From Mytilus edulis (taxonomy: Eukaryota; Mollusca; Bivalvia; Mytilida; Mytilidae): 64,000 nt of DNA. The stretch's first letter is position 1, and every line of letters begins with the position of its first letter. Shown here one piece after another: positions 26,001 to 34,560 of this stretch. Position numbers and translations under genes: made by a program. The stretch spans positions 26,435,585-26,499,584 of the forward strand of contig NC_092345.1 of assembly GCF_963676685.1 (NCBI RefSeq), read 5' to 3'. The notes below the pieces were generated by a model. It saw nothing but the letters and a program-made list of their open reading frames with translations, had not been told where the DNA came from and ran no database searches.

Positions 26001-29000
26001 TTCAGCTTTCCATTAGTGATATAGATATCAAGATCGAGAAAAGGGCAGTGGTCATTGTTAGTATTAGCTTTATTTAAAGTAAGTTCAACAGGATAAATTT
26101 CATTAATATACATACTGAAGTCGTCATTATTGAGAGCCAAAATATCATCCAAATATCTAAAAGTATTATTAAATTTGTTTATCAGATGTCGTTTCGATGG
26201 GTCTTCTCTCTTCTTGTTTGATATACGCATATTTTTGTCATAATTATATATTTGTCATAATCAGGGTTTCCGCTGGCGGTCGCCATTTTCGCAATTTGCG
26301 AAAAAATAATAATTGTGGCGATTAAAATTTGTCATTGGCGAAAGAATTTGGCGACAGAAATATATATAACGATTTATTTTCCTCCATCTTGTTTATTTAC
26401 TTTTTTTTCGAGTTTCTCGGACTTTACCCGATCAGAAAATACTCGGAATTCACCTTGACCTCATTAAGATTTGTACAGAAAATCAATAATCAGCTGATTG
26501 CATTTTATACCTATCGACAACAAAGGACTAATTAATAAAGGTGTTGATTGAATTGTATGACAAAATGATATGGTTAAATAGCTTCCGCTAAATGTCACAT
26601 ACATAATTTATTTACCACTTAGCGACGCACGTGTTTGAAGCAAACTTTTGACGTTTCCTCTCCTGTTAAAGATAGTTTAGAAAAGAAAGCTGTTGTGACG
26701 AAAAATGTTCAAAAGCAAGAAAAATCTCTGATTTAAAACTTAAATTATCCGTTGACTTTAATATAGGTTATTGATTAGGGAGACTGCTTTAAAGTCGTTT
26801 TAGTGACACACGTACGTGTTTCAAGCATAGTTTTACGTCTCAACTTTTTCATTTACGATGGTCAAGAAAAGTAAACTGTCGTTATGAAGAAATCTATCCA
26901 AAAGGTTAAGAACAACCCCTCGAATGAGAGTAACCCTTCAATGTAATGACTAAACATGAAATGAGGGATCAATTTCATGTGATACAGGTTTTTGTTTTGT
27001 TGTAAAAACACTTCTTAGAACAAAAGGGCACATCAGTATTTTTCTTTAAAAAAAACTTTCCCTACTACGAACTATACTGGTATTATATGATAAAAATATG
27101 TCCATTAATTGTGTTATATTCCAGGACTTATATCTTCTTTATTATTAAAAGTATAGTGGCCCCCTCATTTAGAAAAGTTGTTTAAAATACAATGAATATT
27201 TTTCCCTTTTACTAAGTTAAAAAAAATGTATGCTGTTTTAAAGTAAATGTTTAGTTTTTATTCATTAAAATGTAGACTCTAAAATAAGTTTGAGAGAATA
27301 ATCATAGACACAATGGGGCAAAATCATCTTATTTAAGGGAAGGGGGGTAGAAAAAAAGGTAAATTTTAAACGAAAAATATAAATATGTTACTTGGCGAAA
27401 AAAATAATAAAGTGGCGAAAAATGTATTGTTTTTGGCGAAAAAGGTGGCGAAAAAAATAATTGACCCAGGGGAAACCCTGGTCATAATCATAGTATTTGC
27501 TAGATCTTATCAGTGACGATTGTCAATCGGAATGCTTCGCACAGGTAGGATGTTGGTAAGTTTAGTAGCTGCAAAGGGTATCTTATGACAAGAAGGACTC
27601 ATATGGTTGTCCAGGAGACTCATTTGTTTTTCTCAAGATAAGAAGCAATACAAACATTTGCAAATTTCAAAGTTAGTGTAATTATTGCACAACTGAGGTT
27701 TGTGGGAAGGATGAACATCGTTTTTCTTATGAAATTTATTTTCATTTCATATATTATTTAAACATGTCTTGAATTATTTCTTGTAGTTACTTCTAAAGAT
27801 ACTGACTATGGAAATGGATATTGCACTAATACGGATTGTCAAACAGGATATGATTATTATGACAACAGTGGGTATTGTAGATATGGCGATAAGGCGGAAG
27901 TATACAAGTATAATTGCAAATCTCATGCCGGATGCTGCCTTCCGCGTTAGTATACACATTTCTATACATCAACTGTTTAATAATAGCAATACCTATTATA
28001 AATACTGCAGAAGAGCATGTTACTTGAAGTAAAAAAAAACAGATGCTTGATACAATATCAATTAAAACGTGTCCGACGTCGAACGTGATTAATTTCATAA
28101 CCAAAATGTCCTTTCTCTCATTTCAAAGTGATAAAAACTGTGAACCTTGAAAATATAAATTTAAACGAATTAGCGAAATAATTACATCAAGTAGAAAACG
28201 TAGTGTGGATCAATTTAGGTCACTGATAATTCCTTTCAGGACGAAACAGGCGTCCTGATATCTATGAACTATTAACTTATTGATTATTCAAACCAAATTT
28301 TAATTTTGAGCTATACTTATCGAAATTACAATATATTTAAAGGTGTTTTGAAAGATTTAGAATTGGAGCTCACAAACTTGAATAAAGGTCGTTACTTTAA
28401 TATTAAACTAGAAAATTGAATATGCAAACTCTGTAAAGAGGAAATAGAAGATGATATGCATTTTCTTTTAACATGTCAAACTTTGGATAATGTTAGAAAT
28501 GCATTTCTATGCAAAATATTTATTAGAAATAAAAATATTTCAAAACTTGATAACAAATCTCTTTTTATTTGGCTAATGGGAAATGAAGATAAAAACATTT
28601 TGATAGTAACTTGTCAATTATTAGTGGTTTTAAATATAAACAGGAATACAATATTAAATTAGATTTCTCTATATAAGATATATAGAATGATATGTATGAT
28701 CATATATGCATATACATTAGTTGTTTTCTTTTATAATTAATAAATTATTAGTATATTATGAGGTGTGCTGTCCAATAAAAGGTCTAGATTACAGACGAAG
28801 GGTCATATTATATATTTGTATTATTATAAATTGCTTACTTCGTTTACTTTGATATTTAATATTAAACAATTAAATCAAAATCAATCATATTATTTACTTT
28901 GTTTAACCTATACTTTATTATGTGTTTGAAAATTGTATTTTAAATATTCTGCTAGTTTTGGGCGCCGTGATTGGCAAATAAAATATTTGTTTGTTGTTTG

Positions 29001-31008
29001 TTTGTCAATGACGAGACTGTTTTATCTATTTGATCAAACATTTGTACAAATGTGAATAAACATATGTATGTTTTGATTTTATTTATCCATCCCATGTATC
29101 TCATAATTCATATTTTGTACTAAAGGTTTAAGAAATGATTTTTTTTTTGTGAATATTAAACAGTAATTTTTTACAATTTTATTTTGTCTGATAGGTTACC
29201 CAGACGGACAAATGAAGCCTTACTGCACCACTAAATACGGATGTCCTAAACAATACTATTTTTATAATAACTACGGCTACTATTTTTATGATTACAAAAA
29301 CTACTACGATTGTCGTTATTACAAGGGATGTTGTATTCGTCGTGGTAAGTAATAATATAAGATAAGGAAATGTATATTTACCTGCGTCTAAAAAAACAGT
29401 CGACGTAATCGATACTAAATAAACCTTAATATTGAGAAACCATACAGTAAGGTCAGCTATGGAATACCCCGGCATCATAAAAATGTGTAACAATTCAAAC
29501 TAGAAAACCATCAGCCTGAGTTATGACAAAACATTTAACGAAAATAGATATAAAAGACAGCAACAGGTGACAACCATTAAATATTTAGCTTTTGACTATG
29601 AACAGACTCTTTAAGAATGTGGAGGGGTCAAACATGTTTATATTCTCTGGGACAATGACTATGGTGTTACCTCACATTAAAAGATTATCACCGTCCAAAA
29701 AATACCAAAATTAACAATAGGGAACGAATATAGTGTGTTATCTCTTTTAGTTTTAGATTTTGCCGTATTAAACAAACATATTCAAATGTAGAAAATTAAG
29801 AGAGAATTACTGCTGTAATTATTGAATTTTTAAGCGAGTTTCCTAAAAAAGTTTTTGCAATTTGAGAAGAATTCGGGATGATTTCAAGCAAAAATGTCAT
29901 CAATGAAACAGTAGGTCTTATTAACTTTATCATTTAAATGAAATGTGTATGGAACTTAAGTGCAGTGGTCTTAAACTGGTATATATAACAATACAGTAGC
30001 AATCTTGTTATAAAAGGTTCGCAACAGGTATGCATATGAATGCATATAATCTATCGAATAGGTTTATAATGTCGAAACGTTCATAAATGTAGTAAATTGA
30101 TTAACTATGAAAACTGATCAGAATGTTAACAAATGAATCAATAATTCAGTAATATCTAGATTAAAAATAATGAGATGTTGTATGATTGCAAATGAGACAA
30201 TTATCCCTAAAATTTCAAGTGAAGATAATGTGATTAATTATAGGAAACGTTAGGCCTTCAAAAATGATAAATACTCATAGAGTATAGTTATTTTAACTTC
30301 ATCTTTTATCGTCTTAAAAACTAGAATAGATGTTTATATATTCAATTCATCTACCAAGTTATCTTAAACACATTTAGATGTGTCTCGTGTTCTCTAAACT
30401 TTTAAATTGTTAACGTATTTTACGCTGAGCATGTATTCCAATATGTAAAAGCATATTTTAGAATGATAAATTTCTCATTTTTTGATATTCTTTAGATTTT
30501 TCTTTTTCTTTTAAATATTATTCCGCATTCTTTTCAATTGTGCAACGCTGTTGTGTTTTTTTAAAATGTTGTGTTGGAATGTCTTGATAAACAGTGTGTT
30601 GGGATGTCTTGATAAACAGTGTGTTGGGACAACGATATTGTCAATAATAACAAATGACTCCATTACAAGTTATCACTATGATTTTCATTTTGTAAACAGC
30701 AACAAACGCGCTGTTCCCGTTATTGTGCTATGGCACATTTTAGTAATCTTTTTTTTGGTTTCTGTTGGTATGCTTGGTCTATATGAAGCATATTTAGATA
30801 TTGTCATAAAAATTCATGATATCTAATAAAATTAGAAAATTTAGCTAACAAAGTCCTTATACTTACATAAATAAACATTCATTTTTAGCGGAAAATTGAA
30901 ACAGAAAAATAAAAAGATAATGAATTCAAATTTACCCATATACTTTAAAAGCTCTCTCAATCGTTGCAAAATTATATTAATGTTTATTTTATTCTTTCAG
31001 AGTACTAA
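17026..31008 (+). CDS. Gene A: secreted Cys/Tyr-rich two-domain protein (4 exons)
   Basis: The coding exons are 17026-17083, 27787-27945, 29195-29344 and 31001-31008, joined by three phase-1 introns to 375 nt (124 aa plus stop). The order is a hydrophobic signal peptide (MKSIQMILAVFLIAALC), a six-Cys domain (CTNTDC...C...C...GCC) and a five-Cys, Tyr-rich domain (CTTKYGC...C...GCC), ending EY. The exon structure is the same as gene B, exon for exon, which supports the model despite a 10.7-kb first intron full of transposons. The likely role is an extracellular disulfide-rich protein; antimicrobial-type and structural (byssus or shell) roles are both open. The second intron starts with a weak GTTAGT donor. 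Retention of it would stop translation at once, giving a one-domain product. Confidence 0.8.
17190..17711 (+). pseudogene. Penelope-like reverse transcriptase fragment
   Basis: The frame reads ADLFLYSYEAEFIQ, then the catalytic FRYTDDVLSLNN (YxDD), then FLDL-type and TQIYDKRDDVNFPIVNFPF motifs, and GVYVSQLIRFSRAS. The same order is found at 25505-26230 (-) and in ruins at 37035-37540. Fingers and the N-terminal half are missing, as is the endonuclease. Assignment to Penelope-like elements is from motif memory (YxDD, YDKRDD, YGVYISQLIR) and is moderately sure. Confidence 0.75.
18190..18244 (+). ncRNA. Decayed hammerhead motif in PLE-1 tail
   Basis: GGGCGTCACTAGTGAGTC, then GGACGAGGCGCG and TTGGCGTA align with the array ribozyme (GCGUCA, CUGAUGAG, stem II, CGAAAC, stem III, UGGCGUA). 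CUGAUGAG has become CUAGUGAG and CGAAAC has become CGAGGC. Both changes hit essential residues, so it should be inactive. It is in sense with the reverse transcriptase. Confidence 0.6.
18965..19085 (-). repeat. Dispersed repeat, family 'AGAGGGACAGTCAAAC' (reverse fragment)
   Basis: It contains GGAGCACCCGATTTCAATCCC and GTGGAGTTCGTGTTG, matching the reverse complement of the right half of the copy at 46697-46925. Confidence 0.6.
19385..19428 (-). ncRNA. Hammerhead ribozyme motif (family 2, copy 1)
   Basis: Read on the - strand: stem I GCAUCA, core CUGAAGA, stem II GACA/UGUC with a five-base loop, GAAA, stem III AUGC/GCAU, cleavage triplet AUC, stem I return UGGUGC. All stems pair. Position 7 of the core is A here and U in family 1; that position is not fixed in known hammerheads. 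Stems differ from family 1 on both sides while pairing is kept. Confidence 0.88.
19735..19778 (-). ncRNA. Hammerhead ribozyme motif (family 2, copy 2)
   Basis: Identical to the copy at 19385-19428 through the whole core and all three stems, 350 bp downstream. Confidence 0.88.
19936..20365. other. Intronic DNA between repeats
   Basis: No exon was seen. A short reverse fragment of the GATGTGGTATGA repeat lies near 20255-20295 (GTTGTCTCATTGGCACTCATACC). Confidence 0.5.
20366..23765 (-). mobile_element. 5'-truncated non-LTR retrotransposon (LINE-2)
   Basis: On the - strand the element enters within the endonuclease near 23765 (RFTCTSISRKG frame), runs through a long intact ORF, has a 3' UTR of about 500 bp, and ends in repeated TTAC units near 20366-20390. 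It lies antisense to gene A within its first intron. The 5' edge is judged from loss of recognisable endonuclease sequence; no target duplication was found. Confidence 0.88.
20889..23657 (-). CDS. LINE-2 ORF2-type protein: endonuclease end, reverse transcriptase, zinc knuckle
   Basis: 922 codons from the first Met, with the same frame open upstream into RFTCTSISRKGKAVVDYF, the end of an APE-type endonuclease. Reverse transcriptase motifs in order: KSACGHDQIPY, NYRGVSLLS, GFRRNRSCEDHI, AFIDLKKCFDFVDR, GVKQGDNLSPTLFS and LLYADDIALLA (catalytic YADD). The C-terminus has CKFC...HFILHC, a C-x2-C-x9-H-x4-C knuckle common in mollusc LINEs. The frame is undamaged after the truncation, so the insertion is young. 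It cannot be autonomous because most of the endonuclease is missing. Clade not assigned. Confidence 0.92.
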   Translation of the reverse strand: MLPIQSIVDMHKLQPLIGERSKLPDHSVITCHLKLMITDLIDEAQPIDPLFNRTRYRLDRIPGDFMSSELRRLAIVNIIDQIERIRETQENIDMIYSDLCNVIVAEMDEKIPKAISSSSKKRFRHTKPYWNDTLATAWNKMHTKEKEFLKCTGNRYTKTAIRKDYVDTRDKFDKLLRKAEREYRSAKASDFESISVNNPNEFWEKISRLGPKRDTSIPMEIIDDNGNSVRKEADILEKWRTDFFNLYHGGNSEQFDSDHYNRTKVHKILLEQNMNDPLYEPNAFINGNITREETSDIVMRAKNKSACGHDQIPYIVLKNPVIIDALHNLFQWIFDTSTIPSIWRKSIICPILKDYNTDARDPMNYRGVSLLSCTSKLYSALVNKRITNYLENNNKLVDEQNGFRRNRSCEDHIFTLNSAIRNNDKLYVAFIDLKKCFDFVDREMMLYKLLVNNIDGKIYNSIKSIYNSSESCVKLNGKLTDWFPCTTGVKQGDNLSPTLFSIFINDLIAELNELNIGIDISDRKLSALLYADDIALLAKSEDDLQLLLNKLGDWCKRWRILINTNKSKCVHFRKSKCKQTDYNFMIGRNKLEVVDQYKYLGVIFTFNGNFTTTAEALSKGAGRALGKIISNIHSFKEIGIKSFEKLFYSCVVPILDYASGVWGNRKFQAIENIQNRSIRYFLGVHRFAPLLGIYGDIEWIPCHYRHWTNIVRLWNRLVQFDDNRITKQAFNHDYEKCRNNWCSDFKDILMKLGIVDYFERKDVISMTLLESILKEHYNCLWKNDIVKTPKLRTYVKLKTYFGIETYVKLNLNKTERSFLTQLRCGILPLRLETGRYSGEQPNERLCKFCNSNSMEDECHFILHCSLYNDLRESTFNDIFSGNELIDMTNDEKIIFLMTNYPRKLAKYTVKAFRHRREVLYNT
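23766..24059. other. Intronic DNA
   Basis: No exon or repeat terminus recognised. Confidence 0.45.
24060..24185 (-). repeat. Dispersed SINE-like repeat (reverse), family 'GGTGGATCAAACCTGG'
   Basis: ATGAAACCAGGTTCAAACCA and AGTCAGGGATATGACAG are the reverse complement of landmarks in the copies at 5460 and 42690. Confidence 0.65.
24690..24790 (-). repeat. Dispersed repeat fragment, family 'AGAGGGACAGTCAAAC' (reverse)
   Basis: It contains TTATCCATGGCGTTGGCATG and the run to CTGAATGGCCGTCAGGTATT, matching in reverse the centre of the copy at 55010-55150. Confidence 0.5.
24865..25165 (+). repeat. Dispersed repeat, family 'GAATGGAAATGGGGAATG'
   Basis: It starts at GAATGGAAATGGGGAATG and ends with GGGACAGGCGCAAAAATGCG and GGCGGGGTTAAACATG. 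The right end is shared with the copy at 31555-31890, the left end with 60350-60410 and about 12220. It appears to be a relative of the GATGTGGTATGA family. Confidence 0.65.
25505..26230 (-). pseudogene. Penelope-like reverse transcriptase fragment (PLE-2)
   Basis: 241 codons with the same motif order as PLE-1: FRYLDDILALNN (catalytic YLDD), FLDLDIY, TKIYDKRDDFSFPIVNYPF, SYGVYISQLVRFAR, then a longer C-terminal part (YKDIIRKYSSTCRLLIRSGI, LNRLIKKGYNYD). The fingers domain and any endonuclease are absent. A hAT-type element begins 31 nt upstream of the first Met, and flanking sequence beyond that insertion shows no clear continuation of the reverse transcriptase. It is antisense within gene A intron 1. 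Confidence 0.8.
26254..26261. repeat. Left 8-bp target duplication of hAT-type element
   Basis: GTCATAAT, repeated perfectly at 27481-27488 on the other side of the element. Confidence 0.9.
26262..27480. mobile_element. Non-autonomous hAT-type DNA transposon, 1219 bp
   Basis: The left end CAGGGTTTCC and the right end GGAAACCCTG are exact inverted repeats, and similarity continues inward (GCTGG.. against ..CCAGG). It is flanked by perfect 8-bp duplications GTCATAAT. Eight-bp duplications with CAGGG termini are typical of hAT elements. Just inside both ends there are multiple TGGCGAAA/TTTCGCCA-type motifs, which could be transposase-binding sites. The inside has no transposase ORF, so it would depend on one elsewhere. 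Confidence 0.92.
27481..27488. repeat. Right 8-bp target duplication of hAT-type element
   Basis: GTCATAAT, identical to 26254-26261. Confidence 0.9.
27787..27945 (+). CDS. Gene A exon 2 (six-Cys domain)
   Basis: Acceptor TTTCTTGTAG precedes the exon; it ends CCGC|GTTAGT. The length of 159 nt is exactly that of gene B exon 2. It encodes a short linker and C-x4-C-x12-C-x12-C-x5-CC, finishing CCLP, with Arg formed across the junction. Confidence 0.88.
28330..29010 (+). mobile_element. 3' fragment of a LINE related to LINE-2
   Basis: Conceptual translation from about 28360 gives LNKGRYFN, an in-frame stop, then CKLCKEEIEDDMHFLLTC, the same C-x2-C-x8-H-x4-C knuckle and spacing as the end of LINE-2. 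The fragment ends with an AATAAA-containing run and TTTG repeats near 28980-29010. It is heavily 5' truncated and inactive. Confidence 0.75.
29195..29344 (+). CDS. Gene A exon 3 (five-Cys Tyr-rich domain)
   Basis: Acceptor TTGTCTGATAG, donor CGTG|GTAAGT, 150 nt. It encodes CTTKYGC, a Tyr-dense stretch (FYNNYGYYFYDYKNYY) and C-x5-CC with IRR. It matches gene C exon 4 in length and phase. Confidence 0.9.
29440..29660 (+). repeat. Dispersed repeat, family 'GATGTGGTATGA' (partial)
   Basis: AAGGTCAGCTATGGAATACC, CAATTCAAACTAGAAAACC and GGTCAAACATGTTTATATTC match the right two thirds of the copy at 31555-31890. It lies in gene A intron 3. Confidence 0.65.
30165..30290 (+). repeat. Dispersed repeat, family 'GATGTGGTATGA' (left end, diverged)
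   Basis: GAGATGTTGTATGATTGC and AATGAGACAATTATCC match the left end of the family, followed by CTCATAGAGTATAGTTA resembling its middle. Confidence 0.5.
30571..30630. repeat. Short tandem repeat, 25-bp unit, about 2.3 copies
   Basis: Units start GTGTTGG at 30571, 30596 and 30621 and contain ATGTCTTGATAAACAGT. Confidence 0.8.
31001..31008 (+). CDS. Gene A exon 4 (last two codons and stop)
   Basis: A pyrimidine-rich acceptor (TTTATTCTTTCAG) is followed by AG TAC TAA. Joined to the preceding G this gives Glu-Tyr-stop. Equivalent tiny last exons are found in B, C and D. Candidate poly(A) signals AATAAA follow at 31084 and 31189. Confidence 0.75.
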
Positions 31009-31083
31009 AAGTTGAAAATTCAGTAGAAGCATTTTGGACAAAAGATCACCAAAATGTACCGTCGACATTTGAGGATAGTTTCA

Positions 31084-31194
31084 AATAAATGAATTAAGAA
31101 AGCTGTGTTTGGTAGATGTTATTTTTAAAACTGCATCTTAATCTGCATCTGCATGTTTAATATGAGTAAAAGGATGGTGTCTATGTAAAATAAA
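31084..31194 (+). terminator. Candidate poly(A) signals for gene A
   Basis: AATAAA occurs at 31084-31089 and 31189-31194, 75 and 180 nt after the stop codon. AATAAA is frequent by chance in DNA this AT-rich. Confidence 0.4.
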
Positions 31195-31554
31195 TGAGAC
31201 GGCAAACACACAAAACAACAAACTAGAAAACTCGATGGCAACAAATGATCTTCAGGGCCGATTCCAATACAGTATGCCAAGTTTTAAGCCAAATGGTTTA
31301 TCAATTTAACAGAGATCGTCAAATATCTATCATCAACACAAGGCTTTCATATTGTAAAAAACCCATTATCATATGAAAAAAACTAAATCACTGACGAAGA
31401 TGCGGACTTTGAAGTTGCAACTTTCCCTTTTTTAATTATGGTCAGTGTATCTTTGTCTTTAGTTCTCAATGTAATTATACACTTTTCGCTGACGAAACTA
31501 TCGAACACTTTTTCCTAAAAATTGCAGAAATTATTGACATCATGTGTATATAAA

Positions 31555-31890
31555 AAAGAAGATGTGGTATGATTGTCAATGAGACAACTCTCCACAAGAG
31601 ACAAAATGACACAGGAACTAACAACTAAAGGTCACAGTACGGCCTTCAACAATGAGCAAAGCCCATACCGCAAAGTCAGCTATAAAAGGCCCCGAAATAA
31701 CAATGTAAAACAATTCAAACGGGAAAACTACCGGTCTAATTTATGTACAAAAAATTAACGAAAAACAAATATGTGACACATAAACAAACGACAACCATTG
31801 AATTATAGGCTCCTGAATTTGGGACAGTCACATACATACAGAATGTCGCGGGGTTAAACATGTAAGCGGGATCCCAAACCCTCCTCAGAC
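31555..31890 (+). repeat. Dispersed repeat, family 'GATGTGGTATGA' (best copy)
   Basis: It runs from AAGAAGATGTGGTATGATTG to GCGGGGTTAAACATG. Other copies are at 29440-29660, 44632-44902 (reverse), 56265-56500 (reverse), 56600-56815 and fragments near 20255, 57713 and 60840. It is SINE-sized; I did not see clear pol III boxes. The 61-codon frame inside is not a gene. Confidence 0.85.
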
Positions 31891-31914
31891 ATAGATTACC
31901 TTAGCTGTATTTGG

Positions 31915-32085
31915 CATAACTTTTAGAAATTTTGGTCCTAAATGCTCTTCAATATCGTTCTTTATTTTGGCCTTTTTAACTTTTTTGGATTCGAGCGTCA
32001 CTGATGAGTCTTTTTTTTAGACGAAACGCGCGACTGGCGTATATACAAAATTTCGTCTTGGTATCTATGAGGAGTTTAACTACAA
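31915..32085 (+). mobile_element. Retrozyme-type repeat fragment (ribozyme on + strand)
   Basis: This is a reverse-oriented partial copy of the 355-bp unit relative to the arrays: GCTCTTCAATATCG, then the hammerhead block, then TCTTGGTATCTATGAG. Confidence 0.75.
31994..32041 (+). ncRNA. Hammerhead motif, cleavage site mutated
   Basis: GAGCGTCACTGATGAGTC, a T-rich loop, AGACGAAACGCGCG and ACTGGCGTA keep the core and stems I and II. The triplet before the cut site is GAC instead of GUC, so the U of the A-U pair closing stem III is lost. Probably inactive. Confidence 0.7.
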
Positions 32086-32785
32086 CATATTTAGTGTATA
32101 ATTTGGAATTCCAATGTGTACTGATTCTTCTCACTCACTTTTAATGGTATTCATATGATTTTTATGTATACAAAACTTACGTAGGTATTACATGACCTCA
32201 TTAATTTCATGTGCAAATATATTGAATATGTTTTTTTTTCACTTAAGAACCCATATTTAAGCGAGTATTGACAAGTCATTTATACCAGTTAACTTCATAA
32301 TTAAGTATGATCATAACATGACCATGTTCATGCAAACCATGAAAAGTATACACCCGTTATCTGAAACCACACAAATCATCTGAAGCAATTATACTCTACT
32401 AGATATATATAGGTCCCTTGTGGGTTTTAGATTATCCATTGTTCATATATGAAATAGGCCTCACGTATTCTGAAAATAGACCATACAAATTTAACTTTAA
32501 TCACAACGCATTATAATTAAATTTACGATTTCAGATAAAACGAGATTTAGTTATGTAATAAGTCACTTATCGACAGTGTTGATTCTTAGTTTGGGACCGA
32601 AATTTCAACTGCAAATTAACTTGTCAGATTTACACAGAATTGGAAATTCCCTTCTCATTCAGATTTTTTTTTTAAACGAGAAGTTATATTTTATTCAATG
32701 ATCTCTTATAGCTATGGACAAAGTTCCAAATAGGCACAATTAGTAATTTGTTTAAGTATTGCAACATAAATACCCAATCCCCAAA
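32086..32785. other. Intergenic DNA
   Basis: No gene or clear repeat was seen. Confidence 0.45.
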
Positions 32786-32819
32786 TAGTTTCGTCTACAT
32801 AAGACTCATCAGTGACGCT
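32786..32819 (-). ncRNA. Truncated hammerhead motif
   Basis: Stem I 5' strand, CUGAUGAG, stem II and CGAAAC are present on the - strand, but stem III, the cleavage triplet and the stem I return strand are missing. It is part of a solo repeat remnant that continues to about 32870 (CAAATACAAAGTTGAAGAG). Confidence 0.65.
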
Positions 32820-33639
32820 CATATCAAAATATTTATAAAGCCAAACAAATACAAAGTTGAAGAGTCGGGAAAAAAAACTTCACAAAAAAACTGCATTTAA
32901 TTTAAAAAACCCAAAACATAGTGTACTTGAAATAGTCTGCGAATCACCATGTGCTTAAATCTATTGGCCATTGAAATATCCCAAGCAGCTTGCAAAATGA
33001 ACACTGTTTTTCAACAGCTTAAAGGTGTTTAAATTGGCATTAGACTCCAAAAATGTTTATAATATGCAAAATTATGCATTAATCAATAACAATGCATCAA
33101 CATATCAAAAACAATCAAAATTGAAATTAAACATAAATGAAACAACTTTAATTCCTATAACATCCCAATGCTAGTAGTCAAGCGCGACTCGGTTTCTGTC
33201 TGGTAGGGTTTCCTTCTCATATAACATGTATTTCAAGGTATATTTTCTCCTTTTGCAAAACTGTTTGCAAATTAGCCAGCTGCATAGTGTCAAAACATGG
33301 GATTGATTACCACTTACTGTTTACAAGGTGGAAACCTGAAACGACACGCCTCTTTTCGTCGTGTGACATATATGGAATATAAATGCATGAAATTTTCAAT
33401 TCTTACTTAACACACAAATCGGTTTGAATTCAATTCATTAGTGTCATGCCATATTTTAATAATCAATTAAAAATCGTAATCATCTCACTATTGTTTGTTC
33501 TTACTTTCTGGCAATTTCTCATTCAATATTCTTTACTAACGTTTAGTCTTAACAATGTATTCAAGTATAGTATAAACATATGGCATATTATTAACAATAG
33601 TAACGATATGTACAAAAATATATAACTACTCTAAATAAC

Positions 33640-34560
33640 AGCACAATAATGTTAAATCTGCAAATATTCGGAAGCAAGTTTTTGTTCATCCCTCGCCAGG
33701 ACTCGAACTCATGCTTTTTGGATATCGAGATAACACCGCTTGTACTGTGTCCATAGCTTTAGACCTCTCAGCTCGACTGAACTAATAACTTTTGATGGAT
33801 TACCGTTACGTTAACTTCTATTTAAGTGACAACTCTACGACAGATTCATCTAATGGCTGACCAGTGAAGGTGATACACGGCTAAAACACATTCTATATTC
33901 ATCACTACTCTAAATATCAACAAAACAATGTTTATTCTGCAAATTTGCGGGAGCTAATCTTTGTTTTTCTTCTTCTATCGCTTTGATTCGAACTCAAGCT
34001 ATTGGGATATTGAGACAACACTGCCTGCACTGTGTTCATCGCTCTAGATGAGTTGTTACAGATCAGTTGAATTATATATTGTAAAGGATCCCACAGATTA
34101 ATGTAAGATGCAATCACAGAAATATTAATATTATAAGTACGTCTGAATCAGTGACGACTCTATAACATATTTTATCCATCGGTGATGGTGATACAAGGCT
34201 GAAAATACATTCTGTGTATATAATTCGTCTAAACATCAGCCCATATAAAATATGACTGCATCTTACATTACAATAGAAAACTCAGCTGATTTGTAGCAAT
34301 TACATCTTCATTCCTTATATATCATGTACTGTGTTACGACGCTAGATTAAAACTGACGATGAAAGGTAACTTCCGGTCACCGAAAGCTTTATTATTGTAG
34401 AACCTAGGTGGTTGAGTGGTTTAGCGCGTCGGGCATAGTGCAAGGCGATTTGGTGACACGATATTTCAGTAGCATGAGTTCGAATTTCGGCGAGAGAAGA
34501 AGAACAAAAAAATTTGCTAAAGAAAATTAACAGATCTAACATTTTTGTGTTGATGTTATG
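33640..34560. repeat. Three tRNA-related SINE copies
   Basis: The clearest copy is + strand at 34378-34560: A-box-like TAGGTGGTTGAGTGG at about 34387 and B-box-like GAGTTCGAATTTCGG at about 34477, followed by an AAGAAGAACAAA region. Two reverse copies lie at about 33640-33930 and 33905-34210, with CCAGGACTCGAACTCATG and TTTGATTCGAACTCAAG as reverse B boxes. The last two form a tandem pair. None would fold as a functional tRNA. Confidence 0.7.

Noticed and set aside
27500-27525. Hammerhead-like CGTCACTGATAAGATC on the - strand upstream of PLE-2
   Set aside because: CUGAUAAG breaks the core, and no stem II, GAAA or stem III follows.
34378-34500. Functional tRNA gene
   Set aside because: A and B boxes are present but the sequence between them does not allow a cloverleaf with proper arms, and it is followed by SINE-like sequence.
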